This document shows, in pieces, positions 34,104-42,557 of a stretch of DNA of 64,000 nt (positions within the stretch are counted from its first letter, which is position 1; the number at the start of each line of letters is the position of its first letter). The translations under genes were made by a program, and so were the position numbers. Below the pieces are notes generated by a model. It was not told the origin of the DNA. It was given only the letters and a program-made list of their open reading frames with translations, and made no database searches. This stretch comes from Microvirga sp. TS319 (GTDB lineage Bacteria; Pseudomonadota; Alphaproteobacteria; Rhizobiales; Beijerinckiaceae), in assembly GCF_041276405.1 (NCBI RefSeq), contig NZ_JBGGGT010000001.1, positions 1,875,001-1,939,000 of the forward strand. Reading direction: 5' to 3'.

Positions 34104-34112
34104 GGAGAAGCC

Positions 34113-35273
34113 ATGGCCACGGATATGGATGCCCTCGAACGGGAAATGACCACGTGGAGACGCGATCTGCACGCCCATCCTGAATTCGGTTTCGAGGAGA
34201 AACGAACGGGCGCCTTCGTGGCTGCCAAGTTACGGGAGTTCGGCCTCGATGAAGTCGCCGAAGGCGTCGGCGGCACCGGCGTCGTCGGCACCCTCAAACG
34301 GGGCAGCGGCAACCGAGCCATCGCACTCCGGGCCGACATGGACGCTCTGCGCATCACCGAACAGGGCGTGCAGGACTACCGCTCGCAGAACCCGGGCACG
34401 ATGCATGCCTGTGGCCATGACGGGCACACCACCATGCTGCTCGGGGCCGCCAAGCTTCTCGCGGAGGAAGGCGGTTTCGACGGCACCGTGCGCTTCGTCT
34501 TCCAGCCTGCCGAGGAATGGGGCAAGGGCGCGCTCGCCATGCTGGCCGACGGGCTGATGGAACGCTTCCCGTTCGACGAGATCTATGGCCTGCACAATAT
34601 GCCGGGACTTCCGGTCGGGCATTTCCAGACCCGCGTCGGGCCCATCATGTCGGCCGAGGATAATTTCGAAATCGCCCTGAAAGGCGTTGGCGGGCATGCG
34701 GCTCGTCCGCATTGGGGTAACGAGGTCCTGGTCGCCGCTTGTGCGACGGTGATGAATCTCCAGACCATCGTGTCCCGTCGCCTGAGCCCGACCGACATCG
34801 GCGTCGTGTCGGTCACGGAGTTGATCACCGACGGCACGCGCAACGCTTTGCCGGGGCTCGCCCGCATCCTCGGCGACGCCCGCAGCTTCCGGCCAGAGGT
34901 TAGCGCCGAGATCGAGAAGCAGATGCGCGTCATCGCGGAGGGCACGGCTGCGACCTACAATGTCGCCGCCGAAGTCATCTACACGCGCGAGTTCGTACCG
35001 CTCCTGAATGATGCCGCCCTGGTGGACGAGACCTTCGCGGCCGCTCGGACCGTGTTCGAACCGGACCACGTCGTGACCGCGCGCGATCCGATGACGGGCT
35101 CGGAGGATTTCGCTCGTTTCCTGGAGCACGTACCCGGTTGCTTCGTCTTCGTCGGCAACGGCAAGGACTCAGCGCCTCTGCACAACCCGGCCTATGACTT
35201 CAACGATGAAGGGCTGCTCTATGGCGCGCGCTTTCACGCAGCCATTGTCCGACAGCGGCTGCCATCGATCTGA
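34113..35273 (+). CDS. M20 family amidohydrolase (hippurate-hydrolase/aminoacylase type)
   Basis: 386 residues, start after TAAGGAGAAGCC. Motifs: RRDLHAHPEFGFEEKRT, the first metal block MHACGHDGHTTMLLGAAKLL (Cys-Gly-His-Asp-Gly-His), QPAEEWGKGALAM, YGLHNMPGLPVG, and the C-terminal MTGSEDFARFLEHVPGCFVFVG with the HNPAYDFND His. This is the typical HipO/amidohydrolase set for removing N-acyl groups from amino acids. It is the third gene of the operon with the diaminopropionate lyase and the carbamoyl hydrolase. Confidence 0.92.
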   Translation: MATDMDALEREMTTWRRDLHAHPEFGFEEKRTGAFVAAKLREFGLDEVAEGVGGTGVVGTLKRGSGNRAIALRADMDALRITEQGVQDYRSQNPGTMHACGHDGHTTMLLGAAKLLAEEGGFDGTVRFVFQPAEEWGKGALAMLADGLMERFPFDEIYGLHNMPGLPVGHFQTRVGPIMSAEDNFEIALKGVGGHAARPHWGNEVLVAACATVMNLQTIVSRRLSPTDIGVVSVTELITDGTRNALPGLARILGDARSFRPEVSAEIEKQMRVIAEGTAATYNVAAEVIYTREFVPLLNDAALVDETFAAARTVFEPDHVVTARDPMTGSEDFARFLEHVPGCFVFVGNGKDSAPLHNPAYDFNDEGLLYGARFHAAIVRQRLPSI

Positions 35274-35285
35274 CTGGCGCGGACC

Positions 35286-35423
35286 GAGCGCATCGTGCGA
35301 AAAAGTGGACCCGGTTTTCACAAACGTGGCCCTTCGGGTCCGCTCCGAACGATGCTGTAACAATTTGGTTGTGAGCATCTTTTCACGCAAAACCGGTTTC
35401 CGCTTTTGCGTTCGATGCTCTAG
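35286..35423. repeat. REP-like repeat cluster 11 (long C + A)
   Basis: GAGCGCATCGTGCG with the insertion ending CCGAACGATGCTG, then GAGCATCTTTTCACGC to GCGTTCGATGCTCTAG. It overlaps the stop of the minus-strand gene at 35420. Confidence 0.85.
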
Positions 35424-36337
35424 CCGCCTGTTGCACCCTCCTCCGAGGCCGTGCCTATAGCGCGGCTCGGCCAATATCCGGCAAGGCTGGTTCCATCCCG
35501 CTCTCCCCACCCCTGGCGGCTGGCCTCGTCGTAAACTGAAAGGGCCCGTTCCGTGACGGGAAGCGAATATCCAAGTGCCTGCCCTTCCGCGATCATGGTT
35601 CGCAAGTCCTTTCGGAACGAGTCGACATCGAAGGTCACGGGCTGAGAATCCTCGCCGCGCATTCCTTTGGCAACCATGGATCCGCGTGCCTTCAGGATAT
35701 TGGCGCCGCCGGATGTATCCGAAAACAGGTCGACAATCCGCTCCGGTTCGATTCCCAGGTGGCGGCAGAGCGAATAGGCCTCGCCAAGCGCCTGATAGTA
35801 GACCATCAACGGCAGGTTGACGGCCAGCTTCAGGCTTGCTCCTGCCCCGACTGGCCCGGCATGCTCGATACGACGGCATAACTGTTCAAGGATTGGACGT
35901 GCCCGGGCCACATCGTCCGACGCTCCACCGACAAGGCCGATCAGCCGACCTTCGCGGGCGGGGCCGGTGGAACCGCTCACCGGGCATTCCACATAGGCCC
36001 CACCCTGCGCCGTGATCCGCTCCGCCAAGGCTCGCTGGGTCCCAGACTGGACCGTGCTCATCTCGATGAACAGCTTATCCTCCACATCCGTGGAAAGAAT
36101 ACCCTGATCGCCACCAAAGACCGCTTCCAAGGCGTTCGCGTCGAGAACGCAGGTAATGATCGCCTCAGATTCATCAACGACTGCAGCCGGCGACTCGCCG
36201 AGAACCGCGCCGGCCTCGACAAGCGCTTTCCCTTTGTCGGAAGTGCGGTTCCAAACCACAAGAGTGTGCCCGAAGCCCTGAAGCCGCGTTGCAAGGGCGG
36301 CGCCCATTCGCCCCAATCCGACGATGCCGATCCTCAT
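35420..36337 (-). CDS. NAD(P)-dependent beta-hydroxyacid dehydrogenase (3-hydroxyisobutyrate dehydrogenase family)
   Basis: 305 residues from ATG 36337 with GGAGG just upstream; the frame continues to 36601 but that overlaps the previous gene. Rossmann start MRIGIVGLGRMGAALATRL, Arg/Thr after beta-2 (VVWNRTSDKG, NADP-type), substrate motif VECPVSGSTGPAREGRL, catalytic Lys in GAGASLKLAVNLPLM, and the C-terminal DSFRKDLRTMIAEG. These are the family hallmarks. Its start overlaps the stop of the FAH-type hydrolase by four bases, so both act in the same pathway, probably on a hydroxy/oxo-acid. Confidence 0.92.
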   Translation of the reverse strand: MRIGIVGLGRMGAALATRLQGFGHTLVVWNRTSDKGKALVEAGAVLGESPAAVVDESEAIITCVLDANALEAVFGGDQGILSTDVEDKLFIEMSTVQSGTQRALAERITAQGGAYVECPVSGSTGPAREGRLIGLVGGASDDVARARPILEQLCRRIEHAGPVGAGASLKLAVNLPLMVYYQALGEAYSLCRHLGIEPERIVDLFSDTSGGANILKARGSMVAKGMRGEDSQPVTFDVDSFRKDLRTMIAEGQALGYSLPVTERALSVYDEASRQGWGERDGTSLAGYWPSRAIGTASEEGATGG

Positions 36338-37197
36338 TGCGGCCTCCGATCCTCGTCCCAGCTTCTGACAAGCTGCTCCTGGTGGCCAAGTCCCTCGATT
36401 CCGAGGCGAACGCGGTTGCCGGGACGCAGATAGACCGGCGGCTTCTGCCCCATGCCGACGCCGGGCGGAGTGCCGGTGGCGATCACGTCGCCCGGCTGAA
36501 GGCTCATGAACTGGCTCAGATAACTCACCACGAACGCGGCGCCATAAACCATGGTCTCCGTGCTCCCGTTCTGGAAGCGTCTTCCGTCCACCTCGAGCCA
36601 CATGTGAAGATTCTGCGGGTTCGGGATTTCATCCCGCGTGACCATCCAGGGACCGATGGGGCCGAAGGTGTCGGCGCTTTTGCCCTTGGTCCATTGTCCG
36701 GAGCGCTCCGACTGGAAGGAACGCTCGGAGACATCATTGACCACGCAGTAGCCTGCGACATGCTCCAGCGCCTGCGCCTCGTCGACATATTTGGCCGCCT
36801 TGCCGATCACGATGCCGAATTCGACTTCCCAATCCGTCTTCTCGGCGCCGCGTGGAATCACGATGCCGTCATTGGGGCCGCAGATGGCACTGGTCGCCTT
36901 CATGAAGATGACCGGTTCGGGCGGCACCGCAATGCCCGACTCAGCCGCATGATCGGAATAGTTGAGGCCAATGCAGATAAACTTGCCGACCTGTCCGACG
37001 CAGGGGCCGATGCGCGGATCGCCCTCGACGCGCGGCAATGTGAAAGGATCGATGCTGCGCAGCCGCTCGAGCCAAGTGGACGAGAGAACCTCTCCGGCGA
37101 TGTCAGGGACAATTCCGGAGAGGTCGCGAATGTTACCGTCCTGATCGAGAAGGCCGGGTTTCTCTTGGCCGGCAGGGCCGTAGCGCAACAGTTTCAT
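36334..37197 (-). CDS. fumarylacetoacetate-hydrolase-fold enzyme
   Basis: 287 residues. FAH family pattern: N-terminal MKLLRYGPAGQEKPGLLDQDGNI; then KFICIGLNYSDHAAESG near 90, PVIFMKATSAICGPND, metal ligands in KTDWEVEFGIVIGK (EVE), NDVSERSFQ and FGPIGPWMVTRDE, and LQPGDVIATGTPPGVGMGQ. This is the ureidoglycolate lyase / 2,4-diketo-3-deoxy-L-fuconate hydrolase branch. The substrate is a 2-oxo or beta-diketo acid but cannot be fixed. It is co-transcribed with the downstream dehydrogenase and lies 306 bp (repeat-filled) after the GntR regulator. Confidence 0.92.
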   Translation of the reverse strand: MKLLRYGPAGQEKPGLLDQDGNIRDLSGIVPDIAGEVLSSTWLERLRSIDPFTLPRVEGDPRIGPCVGQVGKFICIGLNYSDHAAESGIAVPPEPVIFMKATSAICGPNDGIVIPRGAEKTDWEVEFGIVIGKAAKYVDEAQALEHVAGYCVVNDVSERSFQSERSGQWTKGKSADTFGPIGPWMVTRDEIPNPQNLHMWLEVDGRRFQNGSTETMVYGAAFVVSYLSQFMSLQPGDVIATGTPPGVGMGQKPPVYLRPGNRVRLGIEGLGHQEQLVRSWDEDRRPQ

Positions 37198-37250
37198 GAG
37201 ACTTCCTTGCTCCTGTAAGTTTGCGAAACCTGGGTGCCTTTGATTCTACT

Positions 37251-37470
37251 GCATCGGAGGCGCCATCGAACTCACATCCGACGCTTCAACCTATTGGTCT
37301 TCGACCATCTCTTCACTCTAAACCGGTGCCCACTTTTGCGTTCGATGCTCTAACACTTTGGCTTGAGTATCTTTTCACGCAAACCCGGCTTCCACTTTTG
37401 CGTCCGATGCTCTCCTTGCTTGAGCATCTTTCCACGCAAAACCGGTGCCCACCTTTGCGTTCGATGCTCA
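37251..37470. repeat. REP-like repeat cluster 12 (short palindrome + three A units)
   Basis: GCATCGGAGGCGCC... followed by three successive A-type units, each ending near GCGTTCGATGCTC or GCGTCCGATGCTC. The densest A array in the window; it separates the GntR gene from the FAH hydrolase. Confidence 0.8.
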
Positions 37471-37503
37471 ACGTGGCCGGTGCCTTAACGGCTTTTGGCC
37501 CCA

Positions 37504-38208
37504 TCAGCCCAACGATGACGGATCGAACCCGATCTCGGGCGAAGGCTGAATCTGATCTTCAATGCGCCTGAGCGTGGTCTGGTAGTGCTCCACAAGCAGG
37601 TCGACGGCCAGATCCGTCTTGCGATCGAGCACAGCCTCCATGATCCCGCGATGTTCCTCCAAAGCGTTCCGATAGGGATGGCTCGAGGCCACGGAAATAA
37701 AGCGGTATCTCTGAGCCTGATCCATCAGGTCGCCGCAGATCCCGATGAGGATCGAGGACCCACAGGCGGCGATGAGAGCAAGATGAAAAGCCCGATGCCG
37801 CTCCTCCCAGGCTGGGTTGGTACTCGCGTCCTGCTCTGACAGTTTCCATGGGGTGCGGGAGAGGTGATGGAATGCCACGACGATGCGTTCCTCCCAGGCC
37901 TGGTCGCCGTTCCGAACGGACTCCTCGAGCGCCTTGCCTTCCAACCAGCACCTGGTCTTCACCAGTTCGCGCCAGCCCTCGATGCTGACCGGAGGCACGA
38001 AGAAGCCGCGCTGATCCTTCCTCTCGACAAGGCCTTCGGAGGAGAGCCGGTTCAGAGCCTCACGGACCGGATTGAGACCGGCCCCGTAGTGTTCGGAAAC
38101 GAAGTCGATCAGCAGCTTCTGTCCCGGTCGCAATCGGCCGTTGAGGATATCCTGTCGAAGCCTCTCGTAGACCGAGGTTGCTGCAGTGATTTTTTCGATC
38201 TTGTTCAT
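37504..38208 (-). CDS. GntR-family regulator with FCD domain
   Basis: 234 residues. N-terminal winged HTH: SVYERLRQDILNGRLRPGQK, then YGAGLNPVREALNRLSSEGLV (residues about 12-65). The C-terminal all-helical FCD ligand domain has WEERHRAFHLALIAACGSSILI (His/Arg metal-site pattern) and EEHRGIMEAVLDRKTDLAVDLL. FCD regulators usually bind organic acids through a metal. It lies between the importer genes and the FAH/dehydrogenase pair on the same strand, so it is the probable controller of this cluster. Confidence 0.92.
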   Translation of the reverse strand: MNKIEKITAATSVYERLRQDILNGRLRPGQKLLIDFVSEHYGAGLNPVREALNRLSSEGLVERKDQRGFFVPPVSIEGWRELVKTRCWLEGKALEESVRNGDQAWEERIVVAFHHLSRTPWKLSEQDASTNPAWEERHRAFHLALIAACGSSILIGICGDLMDQAQRYRFISVASSHPYRNALEEHRGIMEAVLDRKTDLAVDLLVEHYQTTLRRIEDQIQPSPEIGFDPSSLG

Positions 38209-38290
38209 GACGCATGCCGCGCAGGGTTTCGTTCAGAGCGGAATGTCCCGGCGGAAGACACAGGTCAACCGCCAGGACATGCCGCGCCCA

Positions 38291-39160
38291 CTATTGCGCA
38301 AGAGTTTCCTCTGTGACGCTCTCCTTGTGCCAGAAGATGAATCGGCGCTGGGCCCAGGCCACGACCCAGAATGTCGCCAATCCAAGCAGGCTGAGGTAGA
38401 TGATCAGGGAGAACACGCGCGGCGTGTTCAACTGGGCAGCCGCCACGCGGATCAGTTCGCCAAAACCCTTGCCTCCCCCCAGGAACTCGCCGACCACCGC
38501 GCCGACGACAACGAGCACCGCAGCGTTCTTCAGGCCAGAAAAGAAGTGAGGCATCCCTATGGGGAGCTTTAGCTGGACCAGGGTCTGCCAGCGGCTCGCC
38601 CCCATGGTTTTGAACAGCATGCGGGCATTCTGGTCGGCCGCGTGCAGGCCCGCGGCCGTGCCGACGATGACGGGGAAGAACGCGATGAAAGCGGCGAGCG
38701 CTACCTTGGACGCAATGCCGAAGCCGAGCCATGACACGAAGAGAGGCGCGAAGGCCACCTTCGGCATGGTGTTGATGGCCACCAGATAGGGCATGACGGC
38801 CTTTTCACCGAAAGCGGTTTCACCTACGAGGACACCGAGGCCGAAGCCGAGCAGGACCGCGATCACGAAGCCGAGGAGAACCTCCTGCGTCGTGATCCAA
38901 AGAGCCGTGAGCATATAATCGCCCGTCAAAAGGTTCTTCCCGACAATGTAGAGATCCTCGATCGTCTCAAGCGGAGACGGGAGAATGATCGGCGAGACCA
39001 GCTCGATGACGTAGACGAACTGCCAGACGATCAGAAAGCCTATCAGAAGTGCCAGCATCGATACCCAGCGCGGCACGCGGTCTATCCAGGAGACATGCTC
39101 CGTCCAGACAGTCTGTTCGGGGATCGTGGGGGCAAGAACAGCGCTCTGTGCTTGCGTCAT
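38291..39160 (-). CDS. ABC transporter permease (TauC/SsuC/ThiX-type)
   Basis: 289 residues with about six membrane segments. N-terminal cytoplasmic tail, then VSMLALLIGFLIVWQFVYVI, followed by ILPSPLETIEDLYIVG, a classic SsuC/TauC motif. The coupling loop with the EAA-like motif is GLHAADQNARMLFKTMGASRWQ, followed by KLPIGMPHFFSGLKNA. Its start overlaps the ATPase stop by four bases. It imports a small organic acid or amine with the ATPase and NMT1-like binding protein encoded just upstream. Confidence 0.92.
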   Translation of the reverse strand: MTQAQSAVLAPTIPEQTVWTEHVSWIDRVPRWVSMLALLIGFLIVWQFVYVIELVSPIILPSPLETIEDLYIVGKNLLTGDYMLTALWITTQEVLLGFVIAVLLGFGLGVLVGETAFGEKAVMPYLVAINTMPKVAFAPLFVSWLGFGIASKVALAAFIAFFPVIVGTAAGLHAADQNARMLFKTMGASRWQTLVQLKLPIGMPHFFSGLKNAAVLVVVGAVVGEFLGGGKGFGELIRVAAAQLNTPRVFSLIIYLSLLGLATFWVVAWAQRRFIFWHKESVTEETLAQ

Positions 39161-39975
39161 TGAAACGCTCCCTTGTCGAGATGGCTGCGGATGCGGTGGA
39201 CGAGAGCGCCGAAACGCGGGTCGGACATCGTATCCAGAGTTCTGGGACGAGGCAGGTCAATGGTGATCGCCTCGACAAACCGTCCGGGCCGAGGGGACAT
39301 GACGTAAACCACATCGGACAGGATCACCGCCTCGGGGATCGAGTGCGTGACGAGAAAAGACGTGGCGTTGCGCTCCAGGCAGATCCTCTGCAGCTCCATG
39401 TTCATGAAGTCGCGGCTCAACTCGTCGAGTGCGCTGAACGGCTCGTCGAGCAACAGGACCGCAGGCTCCGTGATCAGCATCCGGCAGATCGCCGCCCGCT
39501 GTGCCATACCGCCGGAAAGCTCGCTCGGATAGACATTCTCGAAGCCTTTCAGGCCTACCAGATCGAGAAGCTGACGCGCCTGATCGTGCTTGGCGCGGGC
39601 TGCCGCCTTGCCGTCGCGGATCTCAATGGGCAGCACGATGTTTTCGATCGTGGTTCGCCATGGGAACAGCGTTGCCTGCTGAAACATCATACCGATGTCC
39701 CGGCGCGGTCCCATGACTGGTTTGCCTTCGAGAATGACACTGCCCGACGACGGCGGCTGAAGACCCGCCATAATCTTGAGCAGTGTCGACTTTCCGCACC
39801 CGCTCGGCCCGATGATCGATGAGAAAGTGCCCTCCCTCAACTCCAGATCGACCTTATCGAGCGCCTGCACGTTGCGCTTGGCGAAAGTCTTGCTCACGCC
39901 GCGCAGTTCAAACACCGGCCGGCCCGTGAGGCCGACCGGTGCAACAGCTTCTCCAGCCATTGAGAGCACTGCCAT
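39157..39975 (-). CDS. ABC transporter ATP-binding protein (TauB/SsuB-type)
   Basis: 272 residues from ATG 39975, which overlaps the TAA of the binding-protein gene by one base; a longer frame into that gene is an artefact. Walker A GPSGCGKST, Q-loop MMFQQATLFPW, signature LSGGMAQRAAICRML, Walker B VLLLDEPFSALDEL and switch LVTHSIPEAV. These are the nitrate/sulfonate/taurine importer type. Middle gene of the importer operon. Confidence 0.93.
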   Translation of the reverse strand: MAVLSMAGEAVAPVGLTGRPVFELRGVSKTFAKRNVQALDKVDLELREGTFSSIIGPSGCGKSTLLKIMAGLQPPSSGSVILEGKPVMGPRRDIGMMFQQATLFPWRTTIENIVLPIEIRDGKAAARAKHDQARQLLDLVGLKGFENVYPSELSGGMAQRAAICRMLITEPAVLLLDEPFSALDELSRDFMNMELQRICLERNATSFLVTHSIPEAVILSDVVYVMSPRPGRFVEAITIDLPRPRTLDTMSDPRFGALVHRIRSHLDKGAFQ

Positions 39976-40997
39976 TACATCGAACCCTTGTTCCAGGCGT
40001 CGACGAACTGATTGGTATAGGCAGCCTTCAGATCGGGCAGCGGAGCCTTCAGGACTCCCGACGCCACGGCGCTCTTGTGCCACAGCTCCCAATGCTCCGG
40101 TGGCTGATAGCCCCAACCCTTCGATTTGTCGGCTGGCGTAATCCGATCCTTCACCTGCTCGAACAAAGCAGTTGAGAGCTTTACATCCTCGCCCTCCTGC
40201 GGGTTTCCAGCCTTGGTGTGTTGCAGAACCTTCTCCTTGTTCTCCGGCTTCAGGCCGAACTCGGTCGCCCGGACGAGAACCCGGCCGAATTTCTCGACGG
40301 CCTGTGGATTCTGGTCGATGAAGGATTTCATCGCCGCATAGCCATTGCCGAAGTAGTTCAGGTACTGTTCGGGGGTGATCTCCCGCAAGTCGATTCCTCT
40401 CGACTCCATGATGGCCGAGTCGCTGACGGCCGCGGCATAAGCCTTGATATCGCCGCGCAGGAAGGCTGCCGCGGCAAGACCGCCATCGCCGACCGGCAGG
40501 AACGTGAAGTCCTTACCCTCCTCCATTTTCAGATCGGTCAAGATCGCACGGGTGAAGCCCACCTCGGCGCCGTCAGCCGTGCCAACGCCGATAACGGTCC
40601 CTTTGAGATCGGCCGGCGACTTGATCGCAGCCTTCTCCGGAACAACGACGCCGAAAACCGACTTCGCGAAGTGATTGTAGATGAAGACAACGTCGACGCC
40701 GCGAGCTCTTGCGGCGAGCACCGGCGCCGGGCCGGGCTGGCCGATATGCGCTTGCCCGGCCGACATGGCTTGAAGAACCTGCGAGGAGCCATCCACGGCC
40801 TCGACCCTCACGTCGAGCCCCTCTTTCTCGAACATCTTTTCGCCGATCGCGACATAAAGCGGGAAGTTGTTCACCGCCGAAGGATTCGGAAGAACGACGG
40901 TTATTTTCGTGGGCGCGTTCTGTGCTTCGGCGAGGCTCATCGCCCATGGAGTCACAGCGAGCGCTACAGCTAGGCCAAGAGCTTTACTCATTTTCAT
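39975..40997 (-). CDS. ABC transporter substrate-binding protein (NMT1/TauA/SsuA-like)
   Basis: 340 residues from ATG 40997 with AGGAGAGGAAAC upstream. Sec signal MKMSKALGLAVALAVTPWAM ending SLAEA. NMT1/THI5-like family: TKITVVLPNPSAVNNFPLYV, MFEKEGLDVRVEAVDGSSQV, GQAHIGQPGPAPVLAARARG, LKGTVIGVGTADGAEVG and a Trp-rich C-terminus (GWGYQPPEHWELWHKS). It binds a small ligand such as a thiamine precursor, sulfonate or aromatic acid; context with FAH hydrolases favours an organic acid. First gene of the minus-strand operon. Confidence 0.92.
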   Translation of the reverse strand: MKMSKALGLAVALAVTPWAMSLAEAQNAPTKITVVLPNPSAVNNFPLYVAIGEKMFEKEGLDVRVEAVDGSSQVLQAMSAGQAHIGQPGPAPVLAARARGVDVVFIYNHFAKSVFGVVVPEKAAIKSPADLKGTVIGVGTADGAEVGFTRAILTDLKMEEGKDFTFLPVGDGGLAAAAFLRGDIKAYAAAVSDSAIMESRGIDLREITPEQYLNYFGNGYAAMKSFIDQNPQAVEKFGRVLVRATEFGLKPENKEKVLQHTKAGNPQEGEDVKLSTALFEQVKDRITPADKSKGWGYQPPEHWELWHKSAVASGVLKAPLPDLKAAYTNQFVDAWNKGSM

Positions 40998-41371
40998 CGG
41001 CGTTTCCTCTCCTGCAATGTCTGCTCGTTGGCAGGGTCCGCGTTGTCCGCGGAAGACAATCATGTACAGGTTATTCGCCGTTGTCAAAAAATGTATGATT
41101 CTGTACCGGGTTATACTTTTGAGTGTGCGCTTATTTTGTGTATCTCGAGAACGCCTCTGAATTCTTGCTTTGTGTTTGCCCTGCACCGCACCTATTACGC
41201 ACCCAAGTCAAAGCAACATAATCCCGTAGCGAAATGAAGCGATGATCGACAGCGGCGACGAAAAAATACATTTTATGGACTATTCACTATAAATCTATAT
41301 CTTGTGGACCAGCACCACGAAAACAGATGAACCCAGCACCACGAAAACAGATGAACTTTGGGAGGAAGAGA
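40998..41371. other. divergent promoter region of importer operon and FAH hydrolase
   Basis: AT-richer than its surroundings from about 41060 to 41330. Contains GTACAG (41064) and CTGTAC (about 41101), an inverted pair that could serve the GntR regulator, and a 24-bp tandem duplication. Promoters for both directions presumably lie here. Confidence 0.5.
41309..41356 (+). repeat. perfect 24-bp tandem duplication upstream of FAH gene
   Basis: The 24-mer CCAGCACCACGAAAACAGAT plus GAAC occurs twice head to tail at 41309-41332 and 41333-41356. It ends just before the ribosome site of the FAH hydrolase and adds an in-frame upstream ATG (41327). Confidence 0.9.
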
Positions 41372-42073
41372 ATGACGGAAACTGATGCATACGTGATTGC
41401 GCCACCGGACCGCGCCCTGTTGCCAGTGGCAGGAACGTCTCAGAGCTTTCCGGTGCGCAGGATCTATTGCGTCGGCAGGAACTATGTCGCCCATGTTCGC
41501 GAAATGGGCGGAGACGAGATGCGCGATCCACCGATTTTCTTCCAGAAGCCAGCGGACAGCATCGTTCCCGACGGAGCCTTAATTCCCTACCCCCCGATGA
41601 CGAGCAACTACCATTATGAGCTCGAGCTGGTGGTCGCGCTCAAGAAGGGAGGGCGCAATATCCCAGTCGCGGACGCGCTCGATTGCATCTATGGCTACGG
41701 AATCGGTCTCGACATGACCCGCCGCGATCTACAGATGGATCTCGGCAAGAGCGGCCTTCCCTGGGAGGCAGGAAAAGCCTTTGACAATTCCTGCCCCTGT
41801 GGACCCATCCATCCCGTGGAGACAGTTGGGCACGTCCTGGAAGGCACTATCCAACTTGCTGTCGATGGCGAGCCCAGGCAGGATTCCGACCTGAAGCTGA
41901 TGATTTGGAAGGTGCCGGAGATCATTGCTAACCTTTCCAAGTACTTCATGCTGAAACCAGGCGACATCATTCTAACCGGTACGCCGGCTGGAGTCGGGCC
42001 GGTTGTTCCGGGAAATGAACTCGTGGGCTCGATCGACAAGCTGGGAACGTTGAGAGTGCGGATCGGCAGTTAG
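41372..42073 (+). CDS. fumarylpyruvate-hydrolase-like FAH family enzyme
   Basis: 233 residues from ATG 41372, set by GGGAGGAAGAGA directly before; an in-frame ATG at 41327 lies inside the 24-bp duplication. Motifs: VRRIYCVGRNYVAHVREMG near 28-46, PPIFFQKPADSIVPDGA, metal ligands YHYELELVVALKKG, IGLDMTRRDLQ, WEAGKAFDNSCPCGPI, and KPGDIILTGTPAGVGPV. This is the branch containing NagK/fumarylpyruvate hydrolase (gentisate pathway) and acylpyruvases. No gentisate dioxygenase or isomerase is nearby, so the substrate remains open. Confidence 0.92.
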   Translation: MTETDAYVIAPPDRALLPVAGTSQSFPVRRIYCVGRNYVAHVREMGGDEMRDPPIFFQKPADSIVPDGALIPYPPMTSNYHYELELVVALKKGGRNIPVADALDCIYGYGIGLDMTRRDLQMDLGKSGLPWEAGKAFDNSCPCGPIHPVETVGHVLEGTIQLAVDGEPRQDSDLKLMIWKVPEIIANLSKYFMLKPGDIILTGTPAGVGPVVPGNELVGSIDKLGTLRVRIGS

Positions 42074-42557
42074 CGCCTCCTCCTCTTTGGTGGCATCGAA
42101 GAGAAAGGGCCGGGAGGTCGGCACCGCCATTCCGACCCTCACCTATGAGCAGTTGGTCGCGAGAGCAGCGGACGTGAGTTCTATTTCACGTCCGATGCTG
42201 TCGAGCAACGAACCGTTCGGAGCGGACCCGAAGGGCCACGTTCGTGAAAACCGGGTCCACTTTTCGCAAGCGCGGCCCGCCGGGTCCGCACGATGCGCTA
42301 GCGTGTGCGCCGACAGCGCGACCCAATGGCGTACGAGAGGAGGTTTGGTCCCCTCCCCGTGTTTCTTTCAGATCGAACTCAACCATAGAGCGATGCCGTG
42401 ACAACATCCGCTCTCCACATCTCACCTGTCCATCCCTGCTGACCTCAACGCGAGGGCCGACTGCAATCTCTCGACCGGCTTCGCACCTGGACTTCATGCA
42501 TGATTTGGCTGCAATAGAGGTAGAAGAGCCTAAGCAGAACCCTCCGAGGACAGATTC
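42074..42557. other. intergenic region with repeat cluster 13
   Basis: No gene seen outside the repeat. The stretch 42302-42557 is featureless apart from being upstream of the dehydrogenase gene. Confidence 0.5.
42166..42301. repeat. REP-like repeat cluster 13 (short palindrome + long C)
   Basis: CAGCGGACGTGAG with CACGTCCGATGCTG, then a long C variant containing CGGACCCGAAGGGCCACG and GCGCGGCCCGCCGGG, ending CACGATGCGCTAG. Confidence 0.8.
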
